Assembly (NCBI RefSeq): GCF_963677075.1
Contig: NZ_OY781873.1
Location: 1,823,715 to 1,887,714, forward strand
Length of the DNA stretch: 64,000 bases
Source of the DNA: an uncultured Sphaerochaeta sp.
GTDB taxonomy: Bacteria; Spirochaetota; Spirochaetia; Sphaerochaetales; Sphaerochaetaceae
Direction: 5' to 3'
Under the pieces are notes generated by a model, which saw only the letters and a list, made by a program, of their open reading frames with translations, did not search any database and had not been told where the DNA came from. Both the position numbers and the translations under genes were made by a program. Position 1 is the first letter of the stretch; each line of letters begins with the position of its first letter. Below, one piece after another: positions 25,247-34,832 of this stretch.

Positions 25247-25852
25247 CTAACTCCTTCTCATAACACTATCGACGATGCCGTAGGAGACAGCATCATCACT
25301 ACCGAGGAAGAAATCTCGTTCCACATCCTTGGCGATCTGCTCATAGGTCTTATGGGTATGTCTCGCAATGATGTCAATTGTTAGATTCTTAATACGACCA
25401 ATCTCCTTGGCATGGATGGAGATATCGGATGATTGGCCTTCAACTCCGCCCCACGGTTGATGGATCATGACCCGTGCAGAGGGGAGGATGAATCGCTTCC
25501 CTTCCTGCCCGGCACAGAGCAACAATGCACCCATGCTTGCCGCCTGTCCCATACAGATGGTCTGGATGTCACTATGCAGGTACTGCATGGTGTCATAGAT
25601 AGCCAAACCAGCGGTTACGGAACCTCCGGGGCTGTTGATGTAGAGACTGATGTCTTTTGTTGGGTCCTCAGACTCAAGGAACAACATCTGCGCTACAACC
25701 AGGTCGGCTGTTGCATCATTGATCTCCCCATCAAGGAAGATGATGCGATCTTTAAGCAGGCGACTGAAGATATCATAGGCTCTTTCGCCTACACCTGACT
25801 GCTCTACGACCATTGGTATGTTTGATTGCATCCTTTCGGGATGGATATTCAT
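25247..25852 (-). CDS. clpP: ClpP, ATP-dependent serine protease subunit
   Basis: 201 aa. Catalytic triad visible as S106 (GQAASMGA), H131 (MIHQPWGG) and D180 (VERDFF). The IFLDGEIND and [12 protein letters not shown] motifs are typical. It forms the tetradecameric proteolytic chamber used by ClpX, encoded immediately downstream. An upstream hairpin separates it from trigger factor. Normal length with a short propeptide-like N-terminus. Confidence 0.98.
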   Translation of the reverse strand: MNIHPERMQSNIPMVVEQSGVGERAYDIFSRLLKDRIIFLDGEINDATADLVVAQMLFLESEDPTKDISLYINSPGGSVTAGLAIYDTMQYLHSDIQTICMGQAASMGALLLCAGQEGKRFILPSARVMIHQPWGGVEGQSSDISIHAKEIGRIKNLTIDIIARHTHKTYEQIAKDVERDFFLGSDDAVSYGIVDSVMRRS

Positions 25853-25880
25853 GATAAAAGCCCCCTTTGGTAGCTTGGAT

Positions 25881-25915
25881 TGAAAAGGCGGAACCAGTGA
25901 GGAACCGCCTTTTCA
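25881..25915 (-). terminator. Hairpin between tig and clpP (partial terminator or attenuator)
   Basis: Perfect 9-bp stem AAAAGGCGG (25883-25891) with CCGCCTTTT (25905-25913), 13-base loop. On the minus strand the only T-run is the TTTT that closes the stem, so it probably gives partial termination between tig and clpP rather than a full stop. Confidence 0.55.
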
Positions 25916-25944
25916 CACACTATGCACTCTTGAGCATCTACGGC

Positions 25945-27294
25945 TTATGCGCCGTAGGTTTCGCTCATAAACGTCTCGTAAGCGACTTCTTCGCCTTCCT
26001 CAAACGTGTTGTTCTCCTGCAAGAACGGTGCAATCTTCTGGAAGCGCAAGTCGTCTTCGATCATGGTGCGGTAGTAATCCAGCTGAGCCTGATCGGTGAC
26101 ATCCTTCAGCTGCTCTTCCACAACCTTGTTCAACTCTTCTTCCTCAACAGTGAAGTTTTCTGCTTCCTTGACCTTTTCCATGATCAGCTGGATGCGCAGT
26201 GACTTTTCAGCAGCCTCTCTCCAAGGAGCGGTGATATCCTCCTTGGTCTGGTTCTGGAACTTGAGGAACTGCAGGATCTGCTCTTCACTCAGACCAATCT
26301 GCTGGATATAACGCTTCCAACTCTGCTCAACTTCCATATCGATCATGCTTTGGGGAACAGCAATGGTAGCTTTCTCAAGAAGAGCCTCACTCAATGCATT
26401 CAACTTTTCATTCTCAAGCTTTGCATCGAGGGCAGCCTGCAATTTCTCACGGGTAGCCTTCACCAGGTCATCGACGGTCTTGTACTCCTCCTTGACATCC
26501 TGTGCGAACTCATCATCGAGTTCAGGAATATCACGGAACTTCACACTCTGTACATTCACCTTCAGGGTGATGGTCTTTCCTGCATAGCCCTCAACAGTTG
26601 AATCCTCTGCATAGGTCTTGGAGAAAACCTTCTCTTCCCCACTCTTCATGCCAACAACATCTTCATCAATCTGGTAGAAATTGGTGGTGCTTCCCAAGGT
26701 GAAAACGAACTCTTTGCGTTCGGTTCCAGGAACCTCGTTCTTTTCTTCGTCCAGTTCAACATAGTCAAGCGTGACAATGTCGCCCATTTCAGCAGCGCCA
26801 TCCTTGTCGATGACCATTGCATTCTGCTCACGGAGCTTGTCGAGTTCAGCAGTGACTGCCTCTTCACTCAGTGCTACCTTGGGGTAAGTTACCTTCAGGC
26901 CCTTGTACTCCGGGGTCTCGAAAATGGGCATAATGTCGTAGTGTACGGTGAAGGTGATGTCCTTGTTGGGCTCGAAGGGGAGGAGATTCTCCTCATCCTG
27001 GAGCTCAGGGGTGCTGAAGGAGAGCGGCTTATACTTGTCTTCAATATCAGTCAAGGCTTCCTTCAATGCGTCTTCAATGGTATTGAATGTACTTTCCTCA
27101 CGAATCGCCTTACCAAACTTACCTTCCAGAACGGATACAGGGACTTTGCCCTTTCTAAAACCCTTGATCTGGACATCAGCAGCATACTTTTTCAAAGCTG
27201 CCTGGTAGTCATTTTCGATGGTGTCAGCGGTCACAGTGACCGTCAGTGCGACGGAGGAGTTTTCCAATTCTTTGATACTCTTATCAGCGATCAT
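25945..27294 (-). CDS. tig: Trigger factor, ribosome-associated chaperone
   Basis: 449 aa from the ATG at 27294 (the frame is open to 27333). The N-terminal ribosome-binding domain has the signature IKGFRKGKVPVSVLEGKFG; the central PPIase domain (about 155-245) includes GDIVTLDYV and the FxLGS stretch; the long helical C-terminal domain follows. It binds nascent chains at the ribosome exit and catalyses prolyl isomerisation. First gene of the tig-clpP-clpX run. The ribosome site is weak (AAAAGG is 13-18 bases upstream). Confidence 0.97.
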   Translation of the reverse strand: MIADKSIKELENSSVALTVTVTADTIENDYQAALKKYAADVQIKGFRKGKVPVSVLEGKFGKAIREESTFNTIEDALKEALTDIEDKYKPLSFSTPELQDEENLLPFEPNKDITFTVHYDIMPIFETPEYKGLKVTYPKVALSEEAVTAELDKLREQNAMVIDKDGAAEMGDIVTLDYVELDEEKNEVPGTERKEFVFTLGSTTNFYQIDEDVVGMKSGEEKVFSKTYAEDSTVEGYAGKTITLKVNVQSVKFRDIPELDDEFAQDVKEEYKTVDDLVKATREKLQAALDAKLENEKLNALSEALLEKATIAVPQSMIDMEVEQSWKRYIQQIGLSEEQILQFLKFQNQTKEDITAPWREAAEKSLRIQLIMEKVKEAENFTVEEEELNKVVEEQLKDVTDQAQLDYYRTMIEDDLRFQKIAPFLQENNTFEEGEEVAYETFMSETYGA

Positions 27295-27365
27295 CCTATG
27301 TTCATCCTTTTCGGTCCTTCTCTTTTGGACCATGTATATCCTTAGGCAAAGCCCTTTGTTGCAAT

Positions 27366-27424
27366 GTAATCCTGCTAAGTATACATAAACAGTTGATTTT
27401 CGACCACCCTGTCAGCAGGATTCT
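27366..27424 (-). promoter_or_regulatory. tig promoter region with 9-bp inverted repeat
   Basis: A TATACT -10 on the minus strand (27378-27383) lies between the two arms of a perfect inverted repeat, AATCCTGCT (27368-27376) and AGCAGGATT (27414-27422); palindromic TTGCAA lies just outside each arm. No good -35 is present, so an activator or another sigma factor may be needed. It is not a CIRCE element. Confidence 0.4.
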
Positions 27425-27553
27425 TGCAAAAACCTTTTACCCGAAACACATTGTATATAGCAACTTTTTAGGCTTTGGTCTAGGGGAATGAGCGTATTTA
27501 TCCTATTGCCAGCATACTACCGGTCTGCTAGCATTCATATAAGGAGCCTGAAA

Positions 27554-27904
27554 ATGACCATAATCTGCTATCCAGCTTGTTCTACATGCAAAAAAGCCAT
27601 CACCTTCCTTGATGCCAGGAATAGTGAATATACCTACCGTGATATCAAGAAAGATCGGCCGGATAAAGAGGAACTGAGAGAATTCCTAAAGCGAAGCAAT
27701 CTGCCCTTGAAACGCTTTTTCAATACCAGTGGACAGCTGTACCGGTCCCTGAATCTGAAAGACCGAATCCAAGGGATGGATGAGGAAGAGATGCTCGACC
27801 TCCTTTCCAGTGATGGGATGCTGGTAAAGCGACCTCTGTTGGTTTCCGATCAGTTTGTATTGGTCGGATTCAAGGAAAAGGAGTGGGAAACGCACCTCAG
27901 CTGA
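27554..27904 (+). CDS. ArsC/Spx/YffB-family protein
   Basis: 116 aa from the ATG at 27554 with AGGAG 7 bases upstream; the frame opens at 27488. Thioredoxin-like fold of the ArsC family with CSTCKKA at residues about 9-15 and the downstream RPLLVSDQFVLVGFKEKEW motif. Members include glutaredoxin-dependent arsenate reductases, the regulator Spx and YffB-like proteins of unknown role. No ars genes are near, and the CxxC rather than a lone Cys favours the Spx/YffB branch. Convergent with the GNAT gene, with stops abutting. Confidence 0.85.
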   Translation: MTIICYPACSTCKKAITFLDARNSEYTYRDIKKDRPDKEELREFLKRSNLPLKRFFNTSGQLYRSLNLKDRIQGMDEEEMLDLLSSDGMLVKRPLLVSDQFVLVGFKEKEWETHLS

Positions 27905-28456
27905 TTATTGCAATTCCCTGACCATGAGAAGCAGATCCTCGTAGTACCCTTCACGATAGTGGAATCCACGGGGTATCCTGCCCATTTCTCGAAAACCAAA
28001 GTGGTTGTAGAGATGTACAGCCCTTGTATTGCTGGCAACAACTTCCAATTCCATCTGTTCGTATCCTGCCAGACGGGCAGCATCGAGCAAGGTTTTCATC
28101 AAGAGGGAGCCGATACCGTTTCCTTGTTGGTTCGCTGCAACGGAAATTCCAATCTGGCAGCGGTGTGCCATCTTGTATGCTAAACCCAAAGGGGAGAAGT
28201 CACAGAGAGCTACCAACTCGTCATCGATAAAGCCCCCCAGCATCAACTTGTTCTGGGATCTTGCAGCATTCTCCAGGAATGTGGCTTCGTCATCTATGCT
28301 GATATTCCATTCATCTCCGTAACGGGCAAGATAGGGGCTGTCAATGTACATAGCTTTCATGTAGTTGACCGCACGGGGGGCATCAGTGGGCGTGAGTGAT
28401 CTGATAGTAAGCGTACGAGTATCGGAAAGTTGGAATTTTTCGCTTTCTCTGTTCAT
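27905..28456 (-). CDS. GNAT-family N-acetyltransferase
   Basis: 183 aa. The acetyl-CoA-binding motif A is clear (ISVAANQQGNGIGSLLMKTLL), followed by LEVVASNTRAVHLYNHFGFREMGRIPRGF, the standard C-terminal GNAT pattern. Cytoplasmic, no signal. Substrate cannot be told; some GNAT proteins of this type act on small amines or amino acids. It is encoded alone, convergent with the ArsC-like gene. Confidence 0.88.
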   Translation of the reverse strand: MNRESEKFQLSDTRTLTIRSLTPTDAPRAVNYMKAMYIDSPYLARYGDEWNISIDDEATFLENAARSQNKLMLGGFIDDELVALCDFSPLGLAYKMAHRCQIGISVAANQQGNGIGSLLMKTLLDAARLAGYEQMELEVVASNTRAVHLYNHFGFREMGRIPRGFHYREGYYEDLLLMVRELQ

Positions 28457-28501
28457 GGACCAAGCATATCAGTGTTAATTTCAGTATGGCAAGGTGGACA
28501 G

Positions 28502-30931
28502 TCAGTTTTCTTTGGAGGTATCCAACATTTGTTTGATGCTGGAAACTGGAAGAGGTGTGTAGAACAAGAATCCCTGGATGAAATCACACCCCTGTTCCTT
28601 GAGAAGCTGGAATTGTTCTTCCGTTTCCACTCCTTCAGCGAGTACCTTTAATCCAAGATTCTTTGCAAGCTGGATAATGCTTCTGATGATTGCCTGATCC
28701 TTGTGGAGATTACTGCTGATTGCCCTGACAAACTCGATATCAATCTTGATAAGGTCAATAGGGAAGGTCCGTAATCGGCTGAAGGAAGAGTACCCGGTTC
28801 CAAAATCATCGATTGCAATCGAGATGCCCAGTTCTTTCATCTTTCTTAGCTGTTCCATGATGAATGGCTCATCTTGGAACGCAATACTCTCGGTGATTTC
28901 CACCTCAACATTATGGGGAGGAGTATGCGTTTCTTCAAGAATTGCAGCCATATGCTCTACCATGGAAGGGTCACGGAGCTGGATAAGTGAAATGTTGATA
29001 CTGATGGAAAGCTCACGGCCTGCCCATTCATTGAATTGCTGGATCTGCTGGCAGGCCGTTCTCATGACCCACAGCCCGATGGGTCTGATCATTCCTGTTT
29101 GTTCTGCCATGGGGATGAATACTTCCGGATTAACAACCCCATACTCACTGTTGTTCCACCTCAGCAAGGCTTCAAAACCAATAATCTTGTTGGTTTCTAA
29201 TGATATCTTTGGCTGATACAGCAAATGTAGCTCGTCTCTATCCAGTGCCCAGTAGAGATTGTTTACCAAGGTGTGATTCATCGTGGTACTATCCTTGATG
29301 TCATCAGTACAGAAAACAGCTTGGTTCTTTCCTCTTCCTTTTGCTTCGTACATCGCAATATCTGCGTTCTTGATCAGGGTGTCGGGACTTTCTCCATCAT
29401 CTGGATATACTGCAATGCCGATGCTTGCCGAGACATGGTATTCCTCATCATCTATTACCGCTGGTTTTTTCAGGGTTTCCATAATGGACTCGATCATTGC
29501 ATGGATAGGTTCGTCAGTATCCAAGTCCGGTATCTCCACCAAGAATTCATCCCCTCCAAATCTTGCCAAGGTTCCCTTTTTCCCAATTCGCTTGGTAAGC
29601 CGCTGTGAAATCAACTGTAATACCAGATCACCCACCATATGACCTGCAGTATCATTGATAGCCTTGAAGGAGTCAAAATCGATGAAGATGATGCCAACAC
29701 GCTTATGGTGTTTATCTGCTTGCTCCAAGGATTGCTGGAGCTTTTCAATAAAATAATCCCTGCTCGGTAATCCGGTAAGCGAATCATAGTAGGCAAGCTT
29801 GTAGAGCTGCCTTTCTGACTCCTTGAGATCCTGCCTCTGGGATTGGATTTTTTCTATATACGTAGCAGATTGCTTTCTGTATGCTCTGATGATCAACAAA
29901 AGAATCAGTACTCCGACATAGGAGATGATCCCGGGAATAGGGACACCAGAATCCATCCTGATCCAGAATACGAGAGAGCTCAGTAGATTGGTTGTGTTCA
30001 TCAATATTGAGATAATGAATCCGGGTTTGGCTTCCCTCAGTACAAGGTAGATGGAGATGAACATCTGCACCTGGGTCAGGATGCCCCTGAAGGTGGATTC
30101 TGCAAGATGGAGCTGTCCTATGGTAACGGTTCCTGGTTCGAGACGGACTTGTATGAATGAGATACATACATAGAACACCACGCTGATGATGATATGGATG
30201 TAGCTGAAACTCAATCGCAAGGGGTTCTCTTTTTTCTCTTGGCCCTTTCTGATCGTGTTGTAGATGATGGTTACAGGCAACAGCATCAGAACAGGAGCCA
30301 TCTGGGGAATATCGCCAACCATGCTGCTTAGGATGATGTCAGTGAAGGTGGCTGCAAACAAAAGGGTGAGTATGGTAAAGATAATGAGCCTGGCTTGTTT
30401 CTTGATGTCTGCATTCTTGCTCTTCTTGCCCCATAATGCTAGGAGCACCAAGCCTAGGATGGTATAGCTTCCATAGTATATGTAGAATATGATATCCCAG
30501 ATATTGTGCTCAGCAATATTGACCCAACCGAACTCAGTGTGCCTGAGCTGGTACGGTTCTGCGTTCAACCCTGAAGGAATGGAGAAGGCAAGAATGGTCA
30601 GGAGAGCAGGGGTATACAAAAGGGCATAGAACCACCATGGTCGTCTGCCAATTCTCTTGCTGGAAATAAGAATGATGAAATGGAGATAGATTGCATACAC
30701 AAAACCCCAGCCTAGGGCTGACACCCTTCGCCAAAGTTCAACCGCCTCATGAGAAGGGGCAAGATTCGCAAAAGCCAATCCTGAAGACCATATGGAAATT
30801 GCGGTAACCAGGGCGAAAAAGATTCGGTTGGAGATGGTTGTATGGTTGCTCTGGAGCACAAGTATCCCACTTGCCAGTGCAAGTATGGACACGGAGATGA
30901 ACAACATTGAGAAAACGATGGTACTAAGCAC
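28502..30931 (-). CDS. Membrane GGDEF-EAL protein with 7TM sensor domain
   Basis: 809 aa from a GTG at 30931, chosen because GAGGCAAGG lies just upstream; the frame is open to 31156 inside a tRNA gene, which cannot be coding. Seven or eight transmembrane helices (about 1-250) resemble the HisKA_7TM sensor. A GGDEF domain follows with an intact RFGGDEF active site, then an EAL domain with FEALLRW, EVEITES and DDFGTGYSS. The protein could make or break cyclic-di-GMP in response to a membrane signal; both sites look complete. Intergenic DNA upstream is AT-rich. Confidence 0.9.
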   Translation of the reverse strand: MLSTIVFSMLFISVSILALASGILVLQSNHTTISNRIFFALVTAISIWSSGLAFANLAPSHEAVELWRRVSALGWGFVYAIYLHFIILISSKRIGRRPWWFYALLYTPALLTILAFSIPSGLNAEPYQLRHTEFGWVNIAEHNIWDIIFYIYYGSYTILGLVLLALWGKKSKNADIKKQARLIIFTILTLLFAATFTDIILSSMVGDIPQMAPVLMLLPVTIIYNTIRKGQEKKENPLRLSFSYIHIIISVVFYVCISFIQVRLEPGTVTIGQLHLAESTFRGILTQVQMFISIYLVLREAKPGFIISILMNTTNLLSSLVFWIRMDSGVPIPGIISYVGVLILLLIIRAYRKQSATYIEKIQSQRQDLKESERQLYKLAYYDSLTGLPSRDYFIEKLQQSLEQADKHHKRVGIIFIDFDSFKAINDTAGHMVGDLVLQLISQRLTKRIGKKGTLARFGGDEFLVEIPDLDTDEPIHAMIESIMETLKKPAVIDDEEYHVSASIGIAVYPDDGESPDTLIKNADIAMYEAKGRGKNQAVFCTDDIKDSTTMNHTLVNNLYWALDRDELHLLYQPKISLETNKIIGFEALLRWNNSEYGVVNPEVFIPMAEQTGMIRPIGLWVMRTACQQIQQFNEWAGRELSISINISLIQLRDPSMVEHMAAILEETHTPPHNVEVEITESIAFQDEPFIMEQLRKMKELGISIAIDDFGTGYSSFSRLRTFPIDLIKIDIEFVRAISSNLHKDQAIIRSIIQLAKNLGLKVLAEGVETEEQFQLLKEQGCDFIQGFLFYTPLPVSSIKQMLDTSKEN

Positions 30932-31078
30932 TTGAACGTTACCTTGCCTCTTTGAACCTAGAGTATTCCTTCTTTTTGGAAAAGAGAATGCGTCTCGATT
31001 AAAATATATATTAGCTATATCTTTTGGGTATATTGGAATACAAATTAATCTACCATAATCGCATCTTCCCTTTAGAGC

Positions 31079-31109
31079 AAAAAAAGCAGCCAGAAATATT
31101 CTGACTGCT
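31079..31109 (-). terminator. Rho-independent terminator of the tRNA cluster
   Basis: On the minus strand an 11-bp stem (AGCAGTCAGAA with TTCTGGCTGCT, one G-T pair, TAT loop) is followed directly by seven T. It separates the tRNA operon from the GGDEF-EAL gene. Confidence 0.85.
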
Positions 31110-31114
31110 TTAAG

Positions 31115-31186
31115 AGCGAAAGACGGGACTTGAACCCGCGACATCCACCTTGGCAAGGTGGAGCTCTACCACTGAGCTACTTTCGC
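31115..31186 (-). tRNA. tRNA-Gly (anticodon GCC)
   Basis: Acceptor GCGAAAG with CTTTCGC; anticodon stem CCACC/GGTGG with loop TTGCCAA; T-arm GCGGGTTCAAGTCCCG. Last gene in the five-tRNA cluster in transcription order. CCA not encoded. Confidence 0.95.
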
Positions 31187-31227
31187 AAAAAACCGTTCTG
31201 CCAGACAGTCCAACTTGGATTGTCCTT

Positions 31228-31309
31228 TGCGAGAGAGGGGACTTGAACCCCTACACCGTAAGGTACCAGATCCTAAGTCTGGCGTGTCTGCCAATTTCAC
31301 CACTCTCGC
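31228..31309 (-). tRNA. tRNA-Leu (anticodon TAG)
   Basis: Class II tRNA with acceptor GCGAGAG/CTCTCGC, anticodon stem CCAGA/TCTGG with loop CTTAGGA, a long variable arm and a GGGGTTCAAGTCCCC T-arm. Fourth in the cluster. CCA not encoded. Confidence 0.95.
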
Positions 31310-31347
31310 GGTGCATGTCTTGCCCCTTAGCGAGGTTCGCCATGTAT

Positions 31348-31420
31348 TGAGCCGCAAAGGGATCGAACCTTTGACCCGCAGATTAAGAGTCTGCTGCTCT
31401 ACCAGCTGAGCTAGCGGCCC
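31348..31420 (-). tRNA. tRNA-Lys (anticodon CTT)
   Basis: Acceptor GGGCCGC pairs with GCGGCTC (one G-T pair). Anticodon stem CAGA/TCTG region with loop CTCTTAA. T-arm AAGGTTCGATCCTT-like. Third in the cluster. Confidence 0.94.
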
Positions 31421-31451
31421 ATGACAATAAAATTTCAAAAAACCAAACCTC

Positions 31452-31525
<74 letters not shown>

Positions 31526-31542
31526 GCTAACGACCCGGTTAG

Positions 31543-31615
31543 GGTGGAAGACGGGGCTCGAACCCGCAACAGCCAGATCCACAATCTGGTGCTCTACCAT
31601 TGAACTACTTCCACC
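31543..31615 (-). tRNA. tRNA-His (anticodon GTG)
   Basis: Acceptor GTGGAAG with CTTCCAC and the extra encoded G(-1) facing discriminator C, the histidine identity element. Anticodon loop TTGTGGA. First gene of the cluster, about 45 bases after its promoter. Confidence 0.95.
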
Positions 31616-31665
31616 ATGGTAGCTGAAGCAGTGGTTTACATCACCAGTGCGTTTCAACGTTGCAT

Positions 31666-31694
31666 ACTATGACCTAAACGCTTTTCTTTGTCAA
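31666..31694 (-). promoter_or_regulatory. Promoter of the tRNA cluster
   Basis: Perfect TTGACA -35 (31689-31694) with a 17-base spacer and CATAGT -10 (31666-31671) on the minus strand. A second TTGACA lies a few bases further upstream. Distance to tRNA-His is about 50 bases. Confidence 0.6.
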
Positions 31695-31754
31695 CAACCC
31701 TCTGTCAAATTTTCTAAAAAAATGAGCTTCCCATAGCAAGTGCTTCTTGGGTAA

Positions 31755-34016
31755 TCAGTTGCTTCGATGCACTTTCTCTTGTACGTCTTTCCACTGCTTT
31801 GCATCAATGCTCTGGGATTCATTGGTAATTGCTCCCTCTCGGTAGGCATGTATGATCGCAAGATGGTGTTTCCATTCGAGCGGGCGGTTTGCCAGCTGCT
31901 CAATTAATGCGGTTCTCAGCGCATCTTCATCAATCTTTATTCCCAAGGTCTTCCATGCCGGGAGATAGGACGAGGAGAGATACCGTTCGATGTCCTGTTT
32001 CTCCATCATCCTATGCTCAAATAAGTTGAGGGAGCGAATATCAACATCAAGACCTCGCTCGCTGAAGAGATTTTCCAAGTCACTCTCATCCCAGTTGGTA
32101 AGCGGGTTTTCTGGGTCGCCGTAGAGATGGGTCTCAGCCTTCTCAAGCAATAGCCGCTCCTCCCCCTTGATGAAGTGAGAGAGTCTTGAGCCTGAAACAG
32201 GTACGCTTTCAGCAAAGTGCAGTGAACCATTCTTAGCCAAACGGGATACAAGACTACCAAGCAGTGGTTCTGATAGCTTTGCCCTGCTGAGCAGGTTTCT
32301 TCCCAAGATCACCTCAAACTGTAATCCATGTTCAAGGTGGGAAAGCAGTGTTTCCAGCGGTTCTGCATATACATGGGGACGTTCCACTGAGGAGAGTGAC
32401 TCAGCGTAGTGATTGATGTGGTCCGCCTGGTCTTTGTTTCGTACCTGGGCCACCACCAAGCCTTCCGGTGTTGATCGATACGCCTCCCAAAGCAACATTC
32501 CATGTCCAGCATTACACACCAACACCCGGTCACTCCGTCTGAGCTGCACACCACGGAAGAGGCGCTCACGAATCTCCTTGAGCAATGTGCCCCGCTCACT
32601 GATGGTACGATTGACCCATCTCTGTCTGCTCTTGTCTCCCGGTGAGTAGGAGAGATTCTCGACAAAGGCATCGCTTTGGGCACTCTCGAGCTGCTCTTCC
32701 CTATGTCTCTGTACCTTCTCCTTGATGCTCTTTTCATAGCCTTGGTCACTCGGTTCGTAATACACCTTTCCTTGCAGGGAAGATGGGAGGTATTGCTGGG
32801 CAACCCAGTGATCTTGGTAGGCATGAGGGTAGAGATATCCTTCCCCATGTCCGAAGCCTTTTGCATCTCGATTTCCATCACGAAGGTGGTTCGGTACCTC
32901 ATCCTGGGCTTGTTGCTCAACACCCTTGAGTGCATCAAAGAAAGCCAGGGTGGAATTGCTCTTCTCTGTAGTTGCGAGATAGAGTGCAGCGTGGGTAAGA
33001 TGGAAACGGCCTTCGGGTAATCCAATACGCTCAAAGGCTTGAGCGTCAGCCTGAACCACAACGATTGCCGATGGATCGGCCAATCCAACATCCTCGCAGG
33101 CACTGATAAGCATTCTTCTAAAAATGAACTTCGGGTCTTCCCCGGCGCTCACCATTCTGGCAAGCCAATAGAGTGTGGCATCGGGGTCGCTGCCACGAAT
33201 GCTCTTGATGAAGGCACTGATGACATCGAAGTGGTAATCACCCTCCTTGTCATACAGCACGGCCTTCTTCTGGATTGATTGTTCTGCAGAATCCTTGGAA
33301 ATATAGATCTCTGTTCCTGGAGGAGGGGGGAAAATATCAATTGATGTCTCTACAGCAAGTTGCAAGGCATTGAGCAGGCTCCTTGCATCTCCGTTTGCAA
33401 TCTCTACCAAGTGCTCCAAGGCCCCTTCCTCAAACTGCACCGGATACTCCCCATATCCGCGCTCCTTATCCCCCAGTGCTTGCGCTGCGATGGCAAAAAG
33501 ATCTTCACTGGTAAGGCTCTTCAACTGGAAAATGCGTGACCTGCTCACCAAAGCAGCATTTACCTCGAAATAGGGGTTCTCTGTAGTGGCTCCAATAAGG
33601 ATAACCGTCCCATTTTCCACCCAGGGCAGTAGTGCATCCTGCTGGCTCTTGTTCCAGCGATGGACCTCATCGACAAAGAGAATCGTACCCTGGCTGTATA
33701 ACTCCAAGCGTTGGCGAGCTTCCTCAATCTCATAGCGAAGCTCCTTGACACCACTGAGTACTGCGTTAAGAGTAGAGAAGTGTCGTTTTGTGGTATTTGC
33801 AATGACTCTTGCAAGAGTGGTTTTCCCCGTTCCCGGTGGCCCATAGAAGATGACAGAAGAGAGCTGGTCTGCCTGTATTGCACGCCTGAGTAGTCGACCT
33901 TTGCCGATGATGGCATCTTGGCCGATATACTCATCCAGGTTTCTTGGCCGCATCCGATAGGCCAGTGGTTGGTTTTTCCGCTCTTCAGCTTCGTTTGCTG
34001 CAGCAAATAGGTTCAT
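31755..34016 (-). CDS. rarA: RarA/MgsA AAA+ ATPase fused to a methyltransferase-like C-terminal domain
   Basis: 753 aa from the ATG at 34016, just after the upstream stop, with AGGATG 9 bases upstream. Residues 1-430 are a complete RarA (replication-fork maintenance ATPase): [15 protein letters not shown], Walker [10 protein letters not shown] (59-67), Walker [11 protein letters not shown], and the [17 protein letters not shown] region. RarA is normally about 430-450 aa; here about 320 extra residues follow, with a Rossmann-like [17 protein letters not shown] motif that recalls SAM methyltransferases but lacks an obvious catalytic motif. Similar RarA/unknown-domain fusions are known in other bacteria. 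The role of the extra domain is unknown. Confidence 0.9.
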   Translation of the reverse strand: MNLFAAANEAEERKNQPLAYRMRPRNLDEYIGQDAIIGKGRLLRRAIQADQLSSVIFYGPPGTGKTTLARVIANTTKRHFSTLNAVLSGVKELRYEIEEARQRLELYSQGTILFVDEVHRWNKSQQDALLPWVENGTVILIGATTENPYFEVNAALVSRSRIFQLKSLTSEDLFAIAAQALGDKERGYGEYPVQFEEGALEHLVEIANGDARSLLNALQLAVETSIDIFPPPPGTEIYISKDSAEQSIQKKAVLYDKEGDYHFDVISAFIKSIRGSDPDATLYWLARMVSAGEDPKFIFRRMLISACEDVGLADPSAIVVVQADAQAFERIGLPEGRFHLTHAALYLATTEKSNSTLAFFDALKGVEQQAQDEVPNHLRDGNRDAKGFGHGEGYLYPHAYQDHWVAQQYLPSSLQGKVYYEPSDQGYEKSIKEKVQRHREEQLESAQSDAFVENLSYSPGDKSRQRWVNRTISERGTLLKEIRERLFRGVQLRRSDRVLVCNAGHGMLLWEAYRSTPEGLVVAQVRNKDQADHINHYAESLSSVERPHVYAEPLETLLSHLEHGLQFEVILGRNLLSRAKLSEPLLGSLVSRLAKNGSLHFAESVPVSGSRLSHFIKGEERLLLEKAETHLYGDPENPLTNWDESDLENLFSERGLDVDIRSLNLFEHRMMEKQDIERYLSSSYLPAWKTLGIKIDEDALRTALIEQLANRPLEWKHHLAIIHAYREGAITNESQSIDAKQWKDVQEKVHRSN

Positions 34017-34018
34017 AG

Positions 34019-34714
34019 CTATGCATCCTGCCAAAATAGTTCCAGGAAGGAACCGCTTCCTCTGGGAACCGGGGTGGTTCTCAGGATCTCTTCCTGCCTT
34101 CCAAGTTCTTCAAAATAGGTCTCCAGGAACTGCGTTGAGAGGTGGTCAAATGGGTCATCCTTGACCTCGACGAGCACCTCTTCTCCCCAAAGGCTGGTTC
34201 CTTTCTGCCAAATACCATAACGATCGAGGATTACGTTCCATGTTTCATTGCTTGAAGCCAAGGCATCCTTGAGTTGTTCCAGTACTTCTTCCCTGATAAC
34301 ATCTCCCCTCTGCTTGGTCAACTCTCTTGTAGCGCTTTGGTTCCCTTGCACCAGAGCTGCCTCTGGGTTTTCCCAAACAACTTCGTCGCTGTTATCTGTC
34401 ACGAGAATCGTGGTCTGCACCAGTACGCTGCGAAATGCCTGCTGTACCTGGGTCTGCCAACGGTCCAGGTGATCAAGAAAGAGTGGTATTCCTTCCATCT
34501 CTGTAAAATGAGCGGCATTCTGGGGAAGAAGGTCTTGCAACCCCATCTCAGTGAAAAGATTGGCATTCACTGCTTGGCTTGCCAGTTTTGTTACTTCCCT
34601 TAGGGCATTCTCAGCCTCGACGGCACTGACACGTTCATCACGACTCGTGGAAGTGCAGCCCATTAGCAGAACAATGATGATACAAATGAGGGGTAAAAGA
34701 GGCTTGTTTGTCAT
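34019..34714 (-). CDS. Lipoprotein, unknown function
   Basis: 231 aa. Signal peptide with lipobox (VLLMGC, Cys20). The mature part is acidic and mostly helical, with no recognised domain; a short IPLFLDHLDRWQTQVQQAF stretch may be an amphipathic helix. It ends two bases before the rarA start, so the genes are probably cotranscribed, although a functional link is not obvious. Envelope location is predicted from the lipobox. Confidence 0.75.
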   Translation of the reverse strand: MTNKPLLPLICIIIVLLMGCTSTSRDERVSAVEAENALREVTKLASQAVNANLFTEMGLQDLLPQNAAHFTEMEGIPLFLDHLDRWQTQVQQAFRSVLVQTTILVTDNSDEVVWENPEAALVQGNQSATRELTKQRGDVIREEVLEQLKDALASSNETWNVILDRYGIWQKGTSLWGEEVLVEVKDDPFDHLSTQFLETYFEELGRQEEILRTTPVPRGSGSFLELFWQDA

Positions 34715-34832
34715 AGACTTTACTATACCATCAGGAAATGGACTTGCATAGCGGGCTGAACGTAAGCAAATGCTTGACCTTTTCTTCAGGATTGATGAAA
34801 TTATGGTAAGATAGCTTAGGAGGCTTACAACA

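Noticed and set aside
30932..31156. Longer N-terminus for the GGDEF-EAL protein
   Set aside because: Would begin inside tRNA-Gly and cross a strong terminator; the GTG at 30931 has a ribosome site.
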